From contig CALUNB010000023.1 in assembly GCA_944321885.1 (NCBI GenBank), positions 1 through 40,912 on the forward strand: 40,912 nucleotides of DNA. Reading direction: 5' to 3'. The notes under the pieces were generated by a model. The model searched no databases. It was not told where the DNA came from and saw nothing but the letters and a program-made list of their open reading frames with translations. Position 1 is the stretch's first letter; every line of letters begins with the position of its first letter. This document shows positions 1-8,474 of the stretch, piece after piece. Origin of the DNA: an uncultured Bacteroidales bacterium (lineage in GTDB: Bacteria > Bacteroidota > Bacteroidia > Bacteroidales > P3). The position numbers and the translations under genes are program-made.

Positions 1-626
<626 letters not shown>

Positions 627-661
627 TCACACCGTCCTCGGCGGTCCGTCCCGGCCTTGTT

Positions 662-1525
662 TCACTCCCCTCTGCCCGGCCTTGCCGGAAACGGGGGCAA
701 AGTTACATCATTTTTCGATAGGCTGTCATGAAAGCCGTCCAAAATTTTCTGCCGTACCGAAGGAGGCACCGGCAAATCCGATTTGATTTTCTGTCCGCAA
801 AGCTCCCGGATCACCACCGAAGCGCAAAGGCATCCCACGATGGAGGGCATATAGGAAACCGTTCCCACCGTGGATTTCTTGTTGGCTTCCCCCCAGGTGG
901 GTAAAACCGCACGGGCCGGCACCGGTTCGGGGGAAAAAACCGACTGGATGCCCGTGTAAACGCCCAAACGATGCAGTTTCTTGCGCAAGGCGTCGGCCAA
1001 GGGGCAAGCGTAAGTCTGGGAAATATCGCAAATCCGGAGCTGCAAGGGATCGGTTTTCCCGCCCGACCCCATGGCGCTCACCACCCGGGTCCCCCTTTGC
1101 ACACAATGGTACAAGAGGTAAACCTTGGGCGAAAGCGTATCAATCGCATCCACCACGTAGTCGAAAGGACAGCTCTCCAGGATGTCGATCATCCGCTGGT
1201 CCTTGACGTACTCCGGAAGCACTTCCAAACGCAAAGCCGGATTGATATCCCGCAAGCGTTCCCCCATCACCTCGGCCTTCAAGCGGCCCAAAGTCGAATG
1301 CAAGGCCGGCAATTGCCGGTTCAGGTTCGTCGGGTGGAGCCTGTCCCCGTCCACGATGGTCAGGCCTCCGACCCCGGCACGGGCCAGCATCTCGGCCGCA
1401 TAGGCTCCCACGCCGCCCAAACCCATCACCAAAACCGAGGCCGCACGCAAGCTTTCCGCCTCCGCCTGCCCCAACAGGAGCTCCGTCCGGGAATCCCAGG
1501 CCTCTTCCCCACCCCTCTCAATCAT
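662..1525 (-). CDS. tcdA: tRNA threonylcarbamoyladenosine dehydratase (E1-like ThiF family)
   Basis: This 287-residue cytoplasmic enzyme would use ATP to cyclise the t6A modification at position 37 of ANN-decoding tRNAs to ct6A. It has the Rossmann-type nucleotide loop GLGGVGAYAAEMLARAGVG near residues 33-51, followed by the NLNRQ motif and the VVDAIDT segment, all typical of ThiF/MoeB/TcdA proteins. The downstream GSGGKTDP and STVGTVSYMPSIVG segments are typical of TcdA rather than MoeB. I chose the ATG at 1525-1523, which overlaps the end of the S41 protease gene by 8 bases. A TTG in the same frame at 1543 would add six residues. The overlap suggests translational coupling with the protease. 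TcdA is normally recharged by a CsdA/CsdE-type sulfur system; no such gene is present here. Confidence 0.88.
   Translation of the reverse strand: MIERGGEEAWDSRTELLLGQAEAESLRAASVLVMGLGGVGAYAAEMLARAGVGGLTIVDGDRLHPTNLNRQLPALHSTLGRLKAEVMGERLRDINPALRLEVLPEYVKDQRMIDILESCPFDYVVDAIDTLSPKVYLLYHCVQRGTRVVSAMGSGGKTDPLQLRICDISQTYACPLADALRKKLHRLGVYTGIQSVFSPEPVPARAVLPTWGEANKKSTVGTVSYMPSIVGCLCASVVIRELCGQKIKSDLPVPPSVRQKILDGFHDSLSKNDVTLPPFPARPGRGE
698..705 (-). promoter_or_regulatory. Possible -7 box for gdhA
   Basis: On the minus strand the eight bases read TAACTTTG, a full match to the Bacteroidota TAnnTTTG -7 consensus. They lie within the last codons of tcdA, about 117 bases before the gdhA ATG. I see no good TTG/TTTG -33 element at the expected distance, so this is a weak call. 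Confidence 0.35.
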
Positions 1526-3368
1526 GGATTCCCAATTTATCAAACAACTTCTTGTCTTTCAAGACAGCCAAAGCCCGGGCGAAAGCCTCGTCCACATCCT
1601 TGGTCACTTGGTAATAGTACTTGGAGCCATAGAGGTTGCTGGCCAGCAGGGCCTTGATTTGCGCCTTGAGGTATTTGTCCGAAGCCTCGGCATATTCCCG
1701 TTGCCGGGCATCCTCCGCCTTGGCCCTCTCCATCAGATAGGCCTGCATGCTGTCCTGTGACCAAAGTACCCGCGACATATAATCCTCGTAACTCCGGGCC
1801 TCGTCCAAAGCCGTGTCCGCCTGCATGGCGTTCAACAGTTCCTGCAAGAACTTCCCGGCCTGTGCCTCCTTGAAATTGGTATGAGGCACCCCTTTTTCCG
1901 CCGCGTAATCATAGAATTTCTGCATGAAGGTATCGTTCATTCCGCAATCCTTGTAAAACGACTCGAAATCGGGATAGGTTTCCAAAAACTGTTCCCTGTC
2001 GTTCTCCAGGACGCCCAAGACGAAACGGTTCAACAGGTTCTTGCTGCGCAAGGCCACGTAATAGTCGCTGGCCCGCTGGGTATCGACTGCAACGAACACG
2101 TCGGGCATGATGCCGCCGCCCCCGTAGACCGTCCTTCCGCCCATGGTCTGGTAACGCAAAGAGTCAGGCAGGTTCACCGAATCCGGGTTCACCATTTCCC
2201 CATGGCGGTAACGGTTCATGATGTCTTGGTAATAGGCCTCCAAGCCGTCCTTGTAGGGCTTCTGTATGCAACGCCCCGAAGGGGTGTAGTACCGGGCTAT
2301 GGTCAAACGGACCTGGGAGCCGTCTGACAAGTTGAAAGGTCTCTGTACCAACCCCTTGCCAAAAGTCCGGCGTCCCACGATGACCGCCCGGTCCCAATCC
2401 TGCAAAGCCCCTGAAACGATTTCGGAAGCCGAAGCCGAACCCTCGTCCACCATGACCACCATGCGGCCCTTGGTGAACAAACCTTTCTTGGTGGCATGGA
2501 AGGTTTCCTTTGGCTGGGCCTTCCCCTGCATGTAAACTACCAGCTCGTCCTTGGGCAGGAACTCATCGGCCAAGTCCACGGCGACGTCCAGATACCCGCC
2601 CGAATTGCCCCGAAGGTCCAATATCAGGTTCTTCATGCCTTGCTGCTTCAGGTCTGTCAAGGCGGCGCGGATTTCATCCATGCTGGTCCGGGAAAAACGG
2701 TCCAGCATGATGTAGCCGTTTTCCTTGTCAATCATGAAATAGGTATTGACGCTATGCAAGGGAATCTTGTCCCGGACAATCTCGAAATCCATCACTTCGG
2801 GAACGCCCTTGCGTTTGATGCCCACTTCCACCTGCGTGCCTTTTTTACCGCGCAAATGCTTGAACACGAAATCGCGGGTGGCGTTCTTGCCCGTGGCGTC
2901 GAGGCTGTCTATGCGCACAATCTTGTCGCCAGCCAGCAAGCCCACCTTGGCCGAGGGGCCTCCGGCAATGACCTCAATGATTACAATGCTGTCGTTGTTC
3001 GGTTGGAAAGAAACCCCGATGCCATCGAAATTCCCCACCAGGGGTTCATTGGCTTTTTTCACGTCCTTGGCGGAAATATAGGCCGAATGAGGGTCGAGTT
3101 CCTCCAAGATTTCCACGATACCCTTCTCCACTACCGGCGCCATGTCGATGTCTTCCACATAGGCGAAACGTATCATCTGCAACAAACCGCCCATTTTCTG
3201 TTCCACCAGGGCCGGACTGTTCCGGGGCAATTCTATTTCCACATCCCCGCTGTTCCGGTGCGGAGATCTGCTCCCTTGCGCCGCAAGCGGTTGGATCGCC
3301 GTCCACGACAGGAAAAACACCATGAAGGCCCACCCTGCGCGGACCGCAAAAGACAAATTCTTTTTCAT
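1518..3368 (-). CDS. S41 family C-terminal processing protease with PDZ domain
   Basis: This 616-residue exported serine protease (CtpA/Prc type) trims or degrades periplasmic proteins from their C-termini. An N-terminal signal sequence ends near ...AIQPLAAQG (residue 31). A PDZ domain spans roughly residues 113-195 (GIGVSF, GGPSAKVGLLAGDKIV). The peptidase core carries the substrate-loop GNSGGYLD, the serine motif GSASASEI (310-317) and the general-base lysine in FGKG (K338). About 150 residues of helical C-terminal extension follow, as is common in Bacteroidota members. The gene is divergent from nnr, has its own promoter (3435-3465), and overlaps tcdA downstream. The substrate is unknown. 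The family assignment is secure. Confidence 0.93.
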   Translation of the reverse strand: MKKNLSFAVRAGWAFMVFFLSWTAIQPLAAQGSRSPHRNSGDVEIELPRNSPALVEQKMGGLLQMIRFAYVEDIDMAPVVEKGIVEILEELDPHSAYISAKDVKKANEPLVGNFDGIGVSFQPNNDSIVIIEVIAGGPSAKVGLLAGDKIVRIDSLDATGKNATRDFVFKHLRGKKGTQVEVGIKRKGVPEVMDFEIVRDKIPLHSVNTYFMIDKENGYIMLDRFSRTSMDEIRAALTDLKQQGMKNLILDLRGNSGGYLDVAVDLADEFLPKDELVVYMQGKAQPKETFHATKKGLFTKGRMVVMVDEGSASASEIVSGALQDWDRAVIVGRRTFGKGLVQRPFNLSDGSQVRLTIARYYTPSGRCIQKPYKDGLEAYYQDIMNRYRHGEMVNPDSVNLPDSLRYQTMGGRTVYGGGGIMPDVFVAVDTQRASDYYVALRSKNLLNRFVLGVLENDREQFLETYPDFESFYKDCGMNDTFMQKFYDYAAEKGVPHTNFKEAQAGKFLQELLNAMQADTALDEARSYEDYMSRVLWSQDSMQAYLMERAKAEDARQREYAEASDKYLKAQIKALLASNLYGSKYYYQVTKDVDEAFARALAVLKDKKLFDKLGIHD

Positions 3369-3434
3369 ATCCGATTCAAAAAATCCTCTTGGGGAAAACA
3401 GCCAATATCAAGCCATAAGCCCGATACCCAGTCA

Positions 3435-3465
3435 CAAACTTAAAACTATTTCGGATAAAACCCAA
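3435..3465 (-). promoter_or_regulatory. Promoter of the S41 protease-tcdA unit
   Basis: The minus strand shows TAAGTTTG (3442-3435), a full TAnnTTTG -7 match. A TTG (3465-3463) lies 20 bases upstream, in the position of the Bacteroidota -33 element. The predicted start of transcription is about 60 bases before the protease ATG. Confidence 0.55.
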
Positions 3466-3474
3466 GAAGCCGTT

Positions 3475-3482
3475 TAAATTTG
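3475..3482 (+). promoter_or_regulatory. -7 box of nnr
   Basis: TAAATTTG matches TAnnTTTG exactly and ends 15 bases before the ATG at 3498. It overlaps the TTG at 3480 that would otherwise extend the frame, so it argues for the ATG start. It sits back to back with the protease promoter in the divergent intergenic region. Confidence 0.5.
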
Positions 3483-3497
3483 CAAAAAATTGCAATC

Positions 3498-5141
3498 ATG
3501 ATTCCGATTTATCCCGTGGAAAAAATCCGGCAAGCGGACAAGGAAACCCTGCATCGGCAGAATTTGTATGGCTGGCAGTTGATGGAAAGAGCCGTGAAAG
3601 CCTGTTTCGACTTCCTTTTGGAAAACGAAAAAGAGGCCATGCCGGCCCGGGAAAAGAAGGTCGGAAAACCGTTCCCTGATTCGCCCCGGATAAAAAAAAC
3701 GGCCAAATTCTTCCTCTTCTGCGGACGGGGCGACAAAGGCGGGGACGGTTTCGGCTTGGCTTGGAAACTAATCCAACACGGTTGCCCGGTCGAAGTCTGG
3801 CTACCCGACAAAGGAGAATTCCCGTCCGAAGCCGGAGAACAGAAGCCGGGATTCACATCCAACGCCCTCAGGAACATTTGGAACTTGATTGGCCATCGAA
3901 TTCCCTTGCACCGTTTCGGTGCGGAAGGTATGCCGGCCCCCAGCCCCGAAGACATCCTGATTGACGCCTTGGTCGGAACCGGCCTGGCAGGACGGCTGGA
4001 CCCACCTACCGAAGCCGTGGTCCGTTTCCTCAACGCTTGCCCCGGCAAAAAATACTCCATCGACCTGCCTTCCGGCCTCTATGCCGACAAAACCACGCCC
4101 GAAGAATATCCCGTGGTGGAAAACAGCCTGGCCCTTTCGTTCCAATTTCCCAAACAAGCCTTCCTGTTCGCCGAGAACGAAGGCCGTCCCTTGGACTTTG
4201 CGATTCTGGACATCCATCTGGACGAATCCTTCATGGTTGAGAATCCCGCCGAAGCCTATTTGCTGCAAGCCGAAGATGCCCGCCGGGCCTTGCCGCCCCG
4301 GCCCAAATTCGCCCACAAGGGCCGTTTCGGGCATGGACTTTTGATTGCCGGGAGCCAAGGCATGGCCGGGGCCGCGATACTGGCCGGACGGGCCGCGTTG
4401 CGGAGTGGTTGCGGGTTGTTGGGCATCGCTTCGGAGGAAGCCAACCGTATCGTCTTGCAAACCGCCGTACCCGAAGCCCTTTTCGTAGACCAGAGCCAAA
4501 TCGACTGGGCCAGGATAGGACGGTATTCCGCCATCGGCATCGGCCCAGGCCTCGGGACCAGCCCGCAGGCCGCCCTTTTGCTCAAAAACGTGCTGCGCCA
4601 TGCCGCTTCCCCCCTGCTTGTCGATGCCGACGGCCTGAACCTGCTGGCCCAAAACCCGACCCTGCTCGAATTCCTGCCCGCCGGACGTTGCATCCTCACA
4701 CCCCATCCCAAGGAATTTGAAAGACTGGCCGGGAAATCCTCCGATTCCTGGGAACGGGTTCAAAAACAACAAGAATTCTCCAACCGGTACGGTGCCATCG
4801 TCGTGCTCAAAGGGGCCCACACATCCATCAGCCTGCCCTCGTCCGGAATGACCGGAAAGAAAAAACCGGTATTGTTCAATTCCACCGGCAACCCGGGCAT
4901 GGCCACCGGCGGCAGCGGGGACGTGCTCAGCGGTATCATCCTTGCTTTGCTGGCCCAAGGCTTGTCTCCCGTGGAATCCGCTTGCACCGCCGTCTTCCTG
5001 CATGGTCTGGCCGGGGACCTCGCGGCGGAAGAGAAATCGGAAACAGCCCTGATCGCTTCCGACCTCGCGGAATTCCTGCCCCAAGCCTTCCGGATGCTTC
5101 AAGACCCGGACCGCAGCTTTGGCATGGACAATCTCCGGTAA
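3498..5141 (+). CDS. nnr: Bifunctional NAD(P)H-hydrate repair enzyme (epimerase + ADP-dependent dehydratase)
   Basis: This 547-residue cytoplasmic enzyme repairs hydrated NADH/NADPH. The N-terminal YjeF_N domain (about 1-230) epimerises R- and S-NAD(P)HX. The C-terminal ribokinase-like domain (about 245-540) dehydrates S-NAD(P)HX with ADP. Visible landmarks are DALVGTGLAGR and SIDLPSGLYAD in the first domain, and VDADGLNLL, LTPHPKEFERL, VVLKGAHT and NSTGNPGMATGGSGDVLSG (the anion hole and catalytic Asp) in the second. Two oddities occur in the epimerase domain: the usual GPGNNGGDG loop reads GRGDKGGDG, and roughly 20 extra charged residues precede it. The start was set at the ATG just after the -7 box. 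The downstream mltD follows after 111 bases. Confidence 0.93.
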   Translation: MIPIYPVEKIRQADKETLHRQNLYGWQLMERAVKACFDFLLENEKEAMPAREKKVGKPFPDSPRIKKTAKFFLFCGRGDKGGDGFGLAWKLIQHGCPVEVWLPDKGEFPSEAGEQKPGFTSNALRNIWNLIGHRIPLHRFGAEGMPAPSPEDILIDALVGTGLAGRLDPPTEAVVRFLNACPGKKYSIDLPSGLYADKTTPEEYPVVENSLALSFQFPKQAFLFAENEGRPLDFAILDIHLDESFMVENPAEAYLLQAEDARRALPPRPKFAHKGRFGHGLLIAGSQGMAGAAILAGRAALRSGCGLLGIASEEANRIVLQTAVPEALFVDQSQIDWARIGRYSAIGIGPGLGTSPQAALLLKNVLRHAASPLLVDADGLNLLAQNPTLLEFLPAGRCILTPHPKEFERLAGKSSDSWERVQKQQEFSNRYGAIVVLKGAHTSISLPSSGMTGKKKPVLFNSTGNPGMATGGSGDVLSGIILALLAQGLSPVESACTAVFLHGLAGDLAAEEKSETALIASDLAEFLPQAFRMLQDPDRSFGMDNLR

Positions 5142-5176
5142 ACGGGCCACCCGGGATTTCCGCCGGCCGGTCTCCA

Positions 5177-5193
5177 TCCCGGTTCATCCGGGA
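5177..5193. other. Short hairpin after nnr
   Basis: TCCCGG-TTCAT-CCGGGA forms a 6-bp perfect stem with a 5-base loop, 35 bases after the nnr stop. No T-run follows on the plus strand, so it is at best a weak attenuator or RNA-stabilising structure. Confidence 0.3.
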
Positions 5194-5238
5194 CAGGCAT
5201 CCAAGCCCCCGGTGTGTTCCTTTTTCTGGACTTCTTCG

Positions 5239-5246
5239 TACTTTTG
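5239..5246 (+). promoter_or_regulatory. Possible -7 box of the mltD operon
   Basis: TACTTTTG matches the TAnnTTTG consensus. It is placed so that transcription would begin at about 5253, which is the first base of the proposed GTG start codon. Either the message is leaderless or nearly so, or the start codon or box is wrong. I see no clear -33 element. Confidence 0.4.
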
Positions 5247-5252
5247 CCGATT

Positions 5253-6893
5253 GTGAAAAATACGAGCTTCAAAAAACTGGAAAAAGCATACCGGCGGCAA
5301 CCGCCGTCGCGGAAAGGCTGGCATGTCTTCTTGGCTCTTGGCCTATCGACGACCCTGTTCCTTTCCGGCTCCGGACGACTCCCGGCCCAAGACATCTTCA
5401 TCAACCCTGCCCGTTTCGATACGGTCCAAAGCCGGTCCGTGACCCGGGAAGATAGCCTGACCCGAATCCTGTTGGATGAATTTTTCCTTTCGCGGGAACT
5501 CCGGTTTTACGACGCCCGCTACCGGGAATCCGACACGGCCCAAGTGCAGGAACGGCCTTCGCTTTCCAGCACGATTCCCGTCTACGACAATCCCGACTCG
5601 GTCTACCAGGCCCGCCTGGATAGCCTCAACAAGGATTTCGTGGTGAAGCTCAGCTACAACAAGACCGTCCGCAACTACATCGACGTGTATGTCAACAAGC
5701 GCCGCCAACAAGTGGATGTCATGCTGGCCCTTTCCCAATACTATTTCCCGATTTTCGAACAAGCCATGGAACGCAACGGAGTCCCGACCGAACTCAAATA
5801 CCTGGCCATCATCGAATCGGCCCTCAATCCCAGGGCAGTGTCCCGCGCCGGAGCCTCCGGCTGCTGGCAGTTCATGTACTCCACCGGGAAGATGTACGAC
5901 CTGGAAATCGACTTGGCCGTGGACGAACGCTTCGACCCCGTGAAAGCCAGCAATGCCGCCGCCCGCTACCTCAAAGACCTATACGACAATTTCGGGGACT
6001 GGATTTTGGCAATCGCCGCCTACAATTGCGGGCCGGGGAACGTGAACAAGGCCATCCGCCGCGCCCAAGGGAAGACCGACTTCTGGCAAATCTACCCTTT
6101 CCTGCCCCGCGAAACCCGAGGCTACGTGCCAGCCTTCATCGGAGCCACCTACGCCATGAACTTCCACGAGGAGCACGGCATCCCCGCCCGGCCCAAGCTG
6201 CCCATCCTGACCGACACCTTGATGGTGGACCAAGACCTGAACCTCAAAGTGGTGGCCGAACACCTGGACATCCCCTTGCAAATCCTGCGCGACCTCAACC
6301 CCCAATACCGCATGGATGTCATCCCCGGCAATACCGATTATTACAGTATCCGGCTCCCGATTGATTTCGTGGTCAAATTCATGGAAAACGAACACGATAT
6401 CTTAGCCGATACCAACAACCTCATGCCACCTACACCAGCCCGTTTCCAGTACCGGGTAAGACGAGGCCAGACCCTTTCGGGCATCGCCGCCAACTTCCAT
6501 GTAAAGGTTTCAGACATCGTGGAATGGAACAATTTGCGCTCCTCCACGATTTACCCCAACCAAATCCTCTACATTTATACCAACAACCGGCCCAGGCCTT
6601 CCTCCTCCTCGCTCGAGTTCCCTACGTCCAAGAACGGGACAGGAAAAGGCCAAGTCAACATGACCACCACCAAGGCCCGGGGCGGGAAACCGGTTTCGAA
6701 AAGTCCTTCCCAAGTCCAGGCCGAGGCTTCGAGGACCTTCACCCATACCGTCAAAAAAGGGGAAACCGTGTACAGTATCTGGCGCAAATACCCCGGTTCG
6801 AGCGTGAAAGGCATCATCAAACGCAACAAGCTCGATGCCAAAGGGACTATCCGGCCCGGTCAAGTCTTGACTATCCAGCTTGAACCCAAATAA
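5253..6893 (+). CDS. mltD: Membrane-bound lytic murein transglycosylase D-like, SLT domain plus two LysM
   Basis: This protein of about 546 residues cleaves the glycan strands of peptidoglycan, forming 1,6-anhydromuramic ends, in the periplasm. After a basic N-terminus, a hydrophobic stretch (FLALGLSTTLFLSG) ends near LPAQ, consistent with a signal peptide. The SLT family 1 domain is clear: AIIESALNPRAVS with the catalytic Glu near residue 188, GASGCWQFM, and AIAAYNCGPGNVNKAI. Two LysM peptidoglycan-binding repeats follow, at about 399-441 (RRGQTLSGIA) and 500-545 (KKGETVYSIW). No ATG is available near the start. GTG at 5253 is preferred, but GTG at 5214 in the same frame cannot be excluded. 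The SGNH-like gene begins 3 bases after the stop, so the genes are almost certainly co-transcribed. Confidence 0.92.
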   Translation: MKNTSFKKLEKAYRRQPPSRKGWHVFLALGLSTTLFLSGSGRLPAQDIFINPARFDTVQSRSVTREDSLTRILLDEFFLSRELRFYDARYRESDTAQVQERPSLSSTIPVYDNPDSVYQARLDSLNKDFVVKLSYNKTVRNYIDVYVNKRRQQVDVMLALSQYYFPIFEQAMERNGVPTELKYLAIIESALNPRAVSRAGASGCWQFMYSTGKMYDLEIDLAVDERFDPVKASNAAARYLKDLYDNFGDWILAIAAYNCGPGNVNKAIRRAQGKTDFWQIYPFLPRETRGYVPAFIGATYAMNFHEEHGIPARPKLPILTDTLMVDQDLNLKVVAEHLDIPLQILRDLNPQYRMDVIPGNTDYYSIRLPIDFVVKFMENEHDILADTNNLMPPTPARFQYRVRRGQTLSGIAANFHVKVSDIVEWNNLRSSTIYPNQILYIYTNNRPRPSSSSLEFPTSKNGTGKGQVNMTTTKARGGKPVSKSPSQVQAEASRTFTHTVKKGETVYSIWRKYPGSSVKGIIKRNKLDAKGTIRPGQVLTIQLEPK

Positions 6894-6896
6894 GGC

Positions 6897-8462
6897 ATGA
6901 AACCGCAAAAGACCCTCTTGTTCCTCCTTTGTGCCATCGCTTTTGTCATAGGAAGCCATTTCCTCTTGCGGAGCATGGGATACGAGGGCTTGCCGGCTTA
7001 TGACGGACCAGGTACCGACCGCATTTGCCGGGAGAATGCCCCGGACAGGGCCGGAGGGAAGGATGCCCGGGAAAACATGGCAAACCGATGGCTGGCCGAC
7101 AGCCTGATACAGTTGTACCAAAAAATCTACCGCCCGCAAGACAAGCATTTCCGCAATCCCCTGCTGGACCATCTGCCCCTGGAAGCTTTCCAATACGACA
7201 CGGCCGGAGCCGGGCAGCACCTTCTCCAAGGATTCCTGGCCCGTCTGCTCAGCTTGGACAACCCGCAGGAAGCCCTCTGGATTGATGCCTTGTACCAAAC
7301 GCCCGATTTCTGGAGCGAAGACCCGGGCAGGGAACGCCCCGCTTTCAGCAGGATCCTGCACTACGGGGATGGATTCATCCAAAACGACATTATCAGCCTC
7401 AGCTTGCGCGAGCTCTTCCAAAAAGATTTCGGAGGTCACGGACCGGGATTGGTCGCCCTTTTCTCCCAAGAAGGAATGCCTACCCCTGTACGGCGCCAAG
7501 GGCCTTGGCATGTCGTGGATGCGTCCGGCAGCGGGCGGCGAGGCAATTACGGTATCTGGAACGCTTACCTGGCACCACCTCCCATCACGGCCCTGCTGGG
7601 TTCCGGCAAAGAAGAAGGGAGCCTTGTTTTTCCTGTTCCTGAAAACATCCGGGCGACCCAAGGCCGGATTTTCATGGAGCTCCTCGTGCACGAGGACGTC
7701 CAAAAACGGGACATTGTGGCTGAAGCAGACGGAATGGCCTTGCCCTCCGCCCCGGAACGGAAGGTTTTCGGACAACAACGCCTGACTTACGCCCTCCCCG
7801 CCACTTTCCATCAAGTGGAATTGCGGATGCAGCTTCTCAAAAACCGGAGCCTCTATGCGTTGAGCCTGAACGACACGACTGGAATCTGCGTGGACAACCT
7901 GAGCTTGGGTGGAAAACGCGCCGGACAGGCCTTCACGGCCAACAACCGTCGTTTCCTGACCGACCAGTTCCGCTTGCTCGACGTCGGCCTTCTGCTCTAC
8001 CAATGCGGAACCGAAGCTTGGGAACACGCCCAAGGGGAAGATTTCGACGATGAAGCTTTCCGGCTCCGGACCCTCCGGGAACTGAGTTATCTCCGGACCT
8101 TGATGCCTTCCTTGCCGGTCATTGTCATCGGTCTGCCCGACCTGCCAAACCGCGAGGGCAAACCCGACCCGGCCGGAATCAGGCAGATTCTGAAAGAGTG
8201 TGCCCTCCAGACAGCCTGCGTCTATTGGGATTTGTATTCTGCCATGGGCGGGGAAGGGTCAGCCACCCGTTGGATAACCGCCTCCGTCCCCTTGGCCACG
8301 GATATGCCTTTCCGGTTCACGCCCCAAGGCGGGGACTTGGCGGGACGCTTGTTCTACAAAGCCATCATGGACGCCTACCGCCAATTCCTCCGCAGCGAGG
8401 GCCGGGACATGATTTTGAACCGAGCCAAAACCCTGGAGCTCACCGAAAGAAGAATCCCGTAA
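6897..8462 (+). CDS. SGNH-hydrolase-like exported protein lacking the catalytic residues
   Basis: This 521-residue protein has an N-terminal signal or anchor (residues 5-25) and the layout of the Bacteroidota SGNH/GDSL proteins that accompany MBOAT acyltransferases. The block I region reads LHYGDGFIQNDIISLSLRE (about 154-172), where active relatives have GDS, so the nucleophilic Ser is Gly159. The block III region reads YQCGTE, where GxN is expected. The C-terminal block V reads DMPFRFTPQGG, where a DxxHFTP pattern is expected, so the catalytic His is replaced by Arg473. The rest of the fold signature (FGGHGPGLVAL, VIVIGLPDLPN, VYWDLYSAMGG) is kept. The frame is intact and lies between mltD and the MBOAT gene. 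It is probably a non-catalytic partner or binding protein. The family call comes from recollection of motif layout, not from a search. Confidence 0.7.
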   Translation: MKPQKTLLFLLCAIAFVIGSHFLLRSMGYEGLPAYDGPGTDRICRENAPDRAGGKDARENMANRWLADSLIQLYQKIYRPQDKHFRNPLLDHLPLEAFQYDTAGAGQHLLQGFLARLLSLDNPQEALWIDALYQTPDFWSEDPGRERPAFSRILHYGDGFIQNDIISLSLRELFQKDFGGHGPGLVALFSQEGMPTPVRRQGPWHVVDASGSGRRGNYGIWNAYLAPPPITALLGSGKEEGSLVFPVPENIRATQGRIFMELLVHEDVQKRDIVAEADGMALPSAPERKVFGQQRLTYALPATFHQVELRMQLLKNRSLYALSLNDTTGICVDNLSLGGKRAGQAFTANNRRFLTDQFRLLDVGLLLYQCGTEAWEHAQGEDFDDEAFRLRTLRELSYLRTLMPSLPVIVIGLPDLPNREGKPDPAGIRQILKECALQTACVYWDLYSAMGGEGSATRWITASVPLATDMPFRFTPQGGDLAGRLFYKAIMDAYRQFLRSEGRDMILNRAKTLELTERRIP

Positions 8463-8474
8463 AAGTGCTTGACC

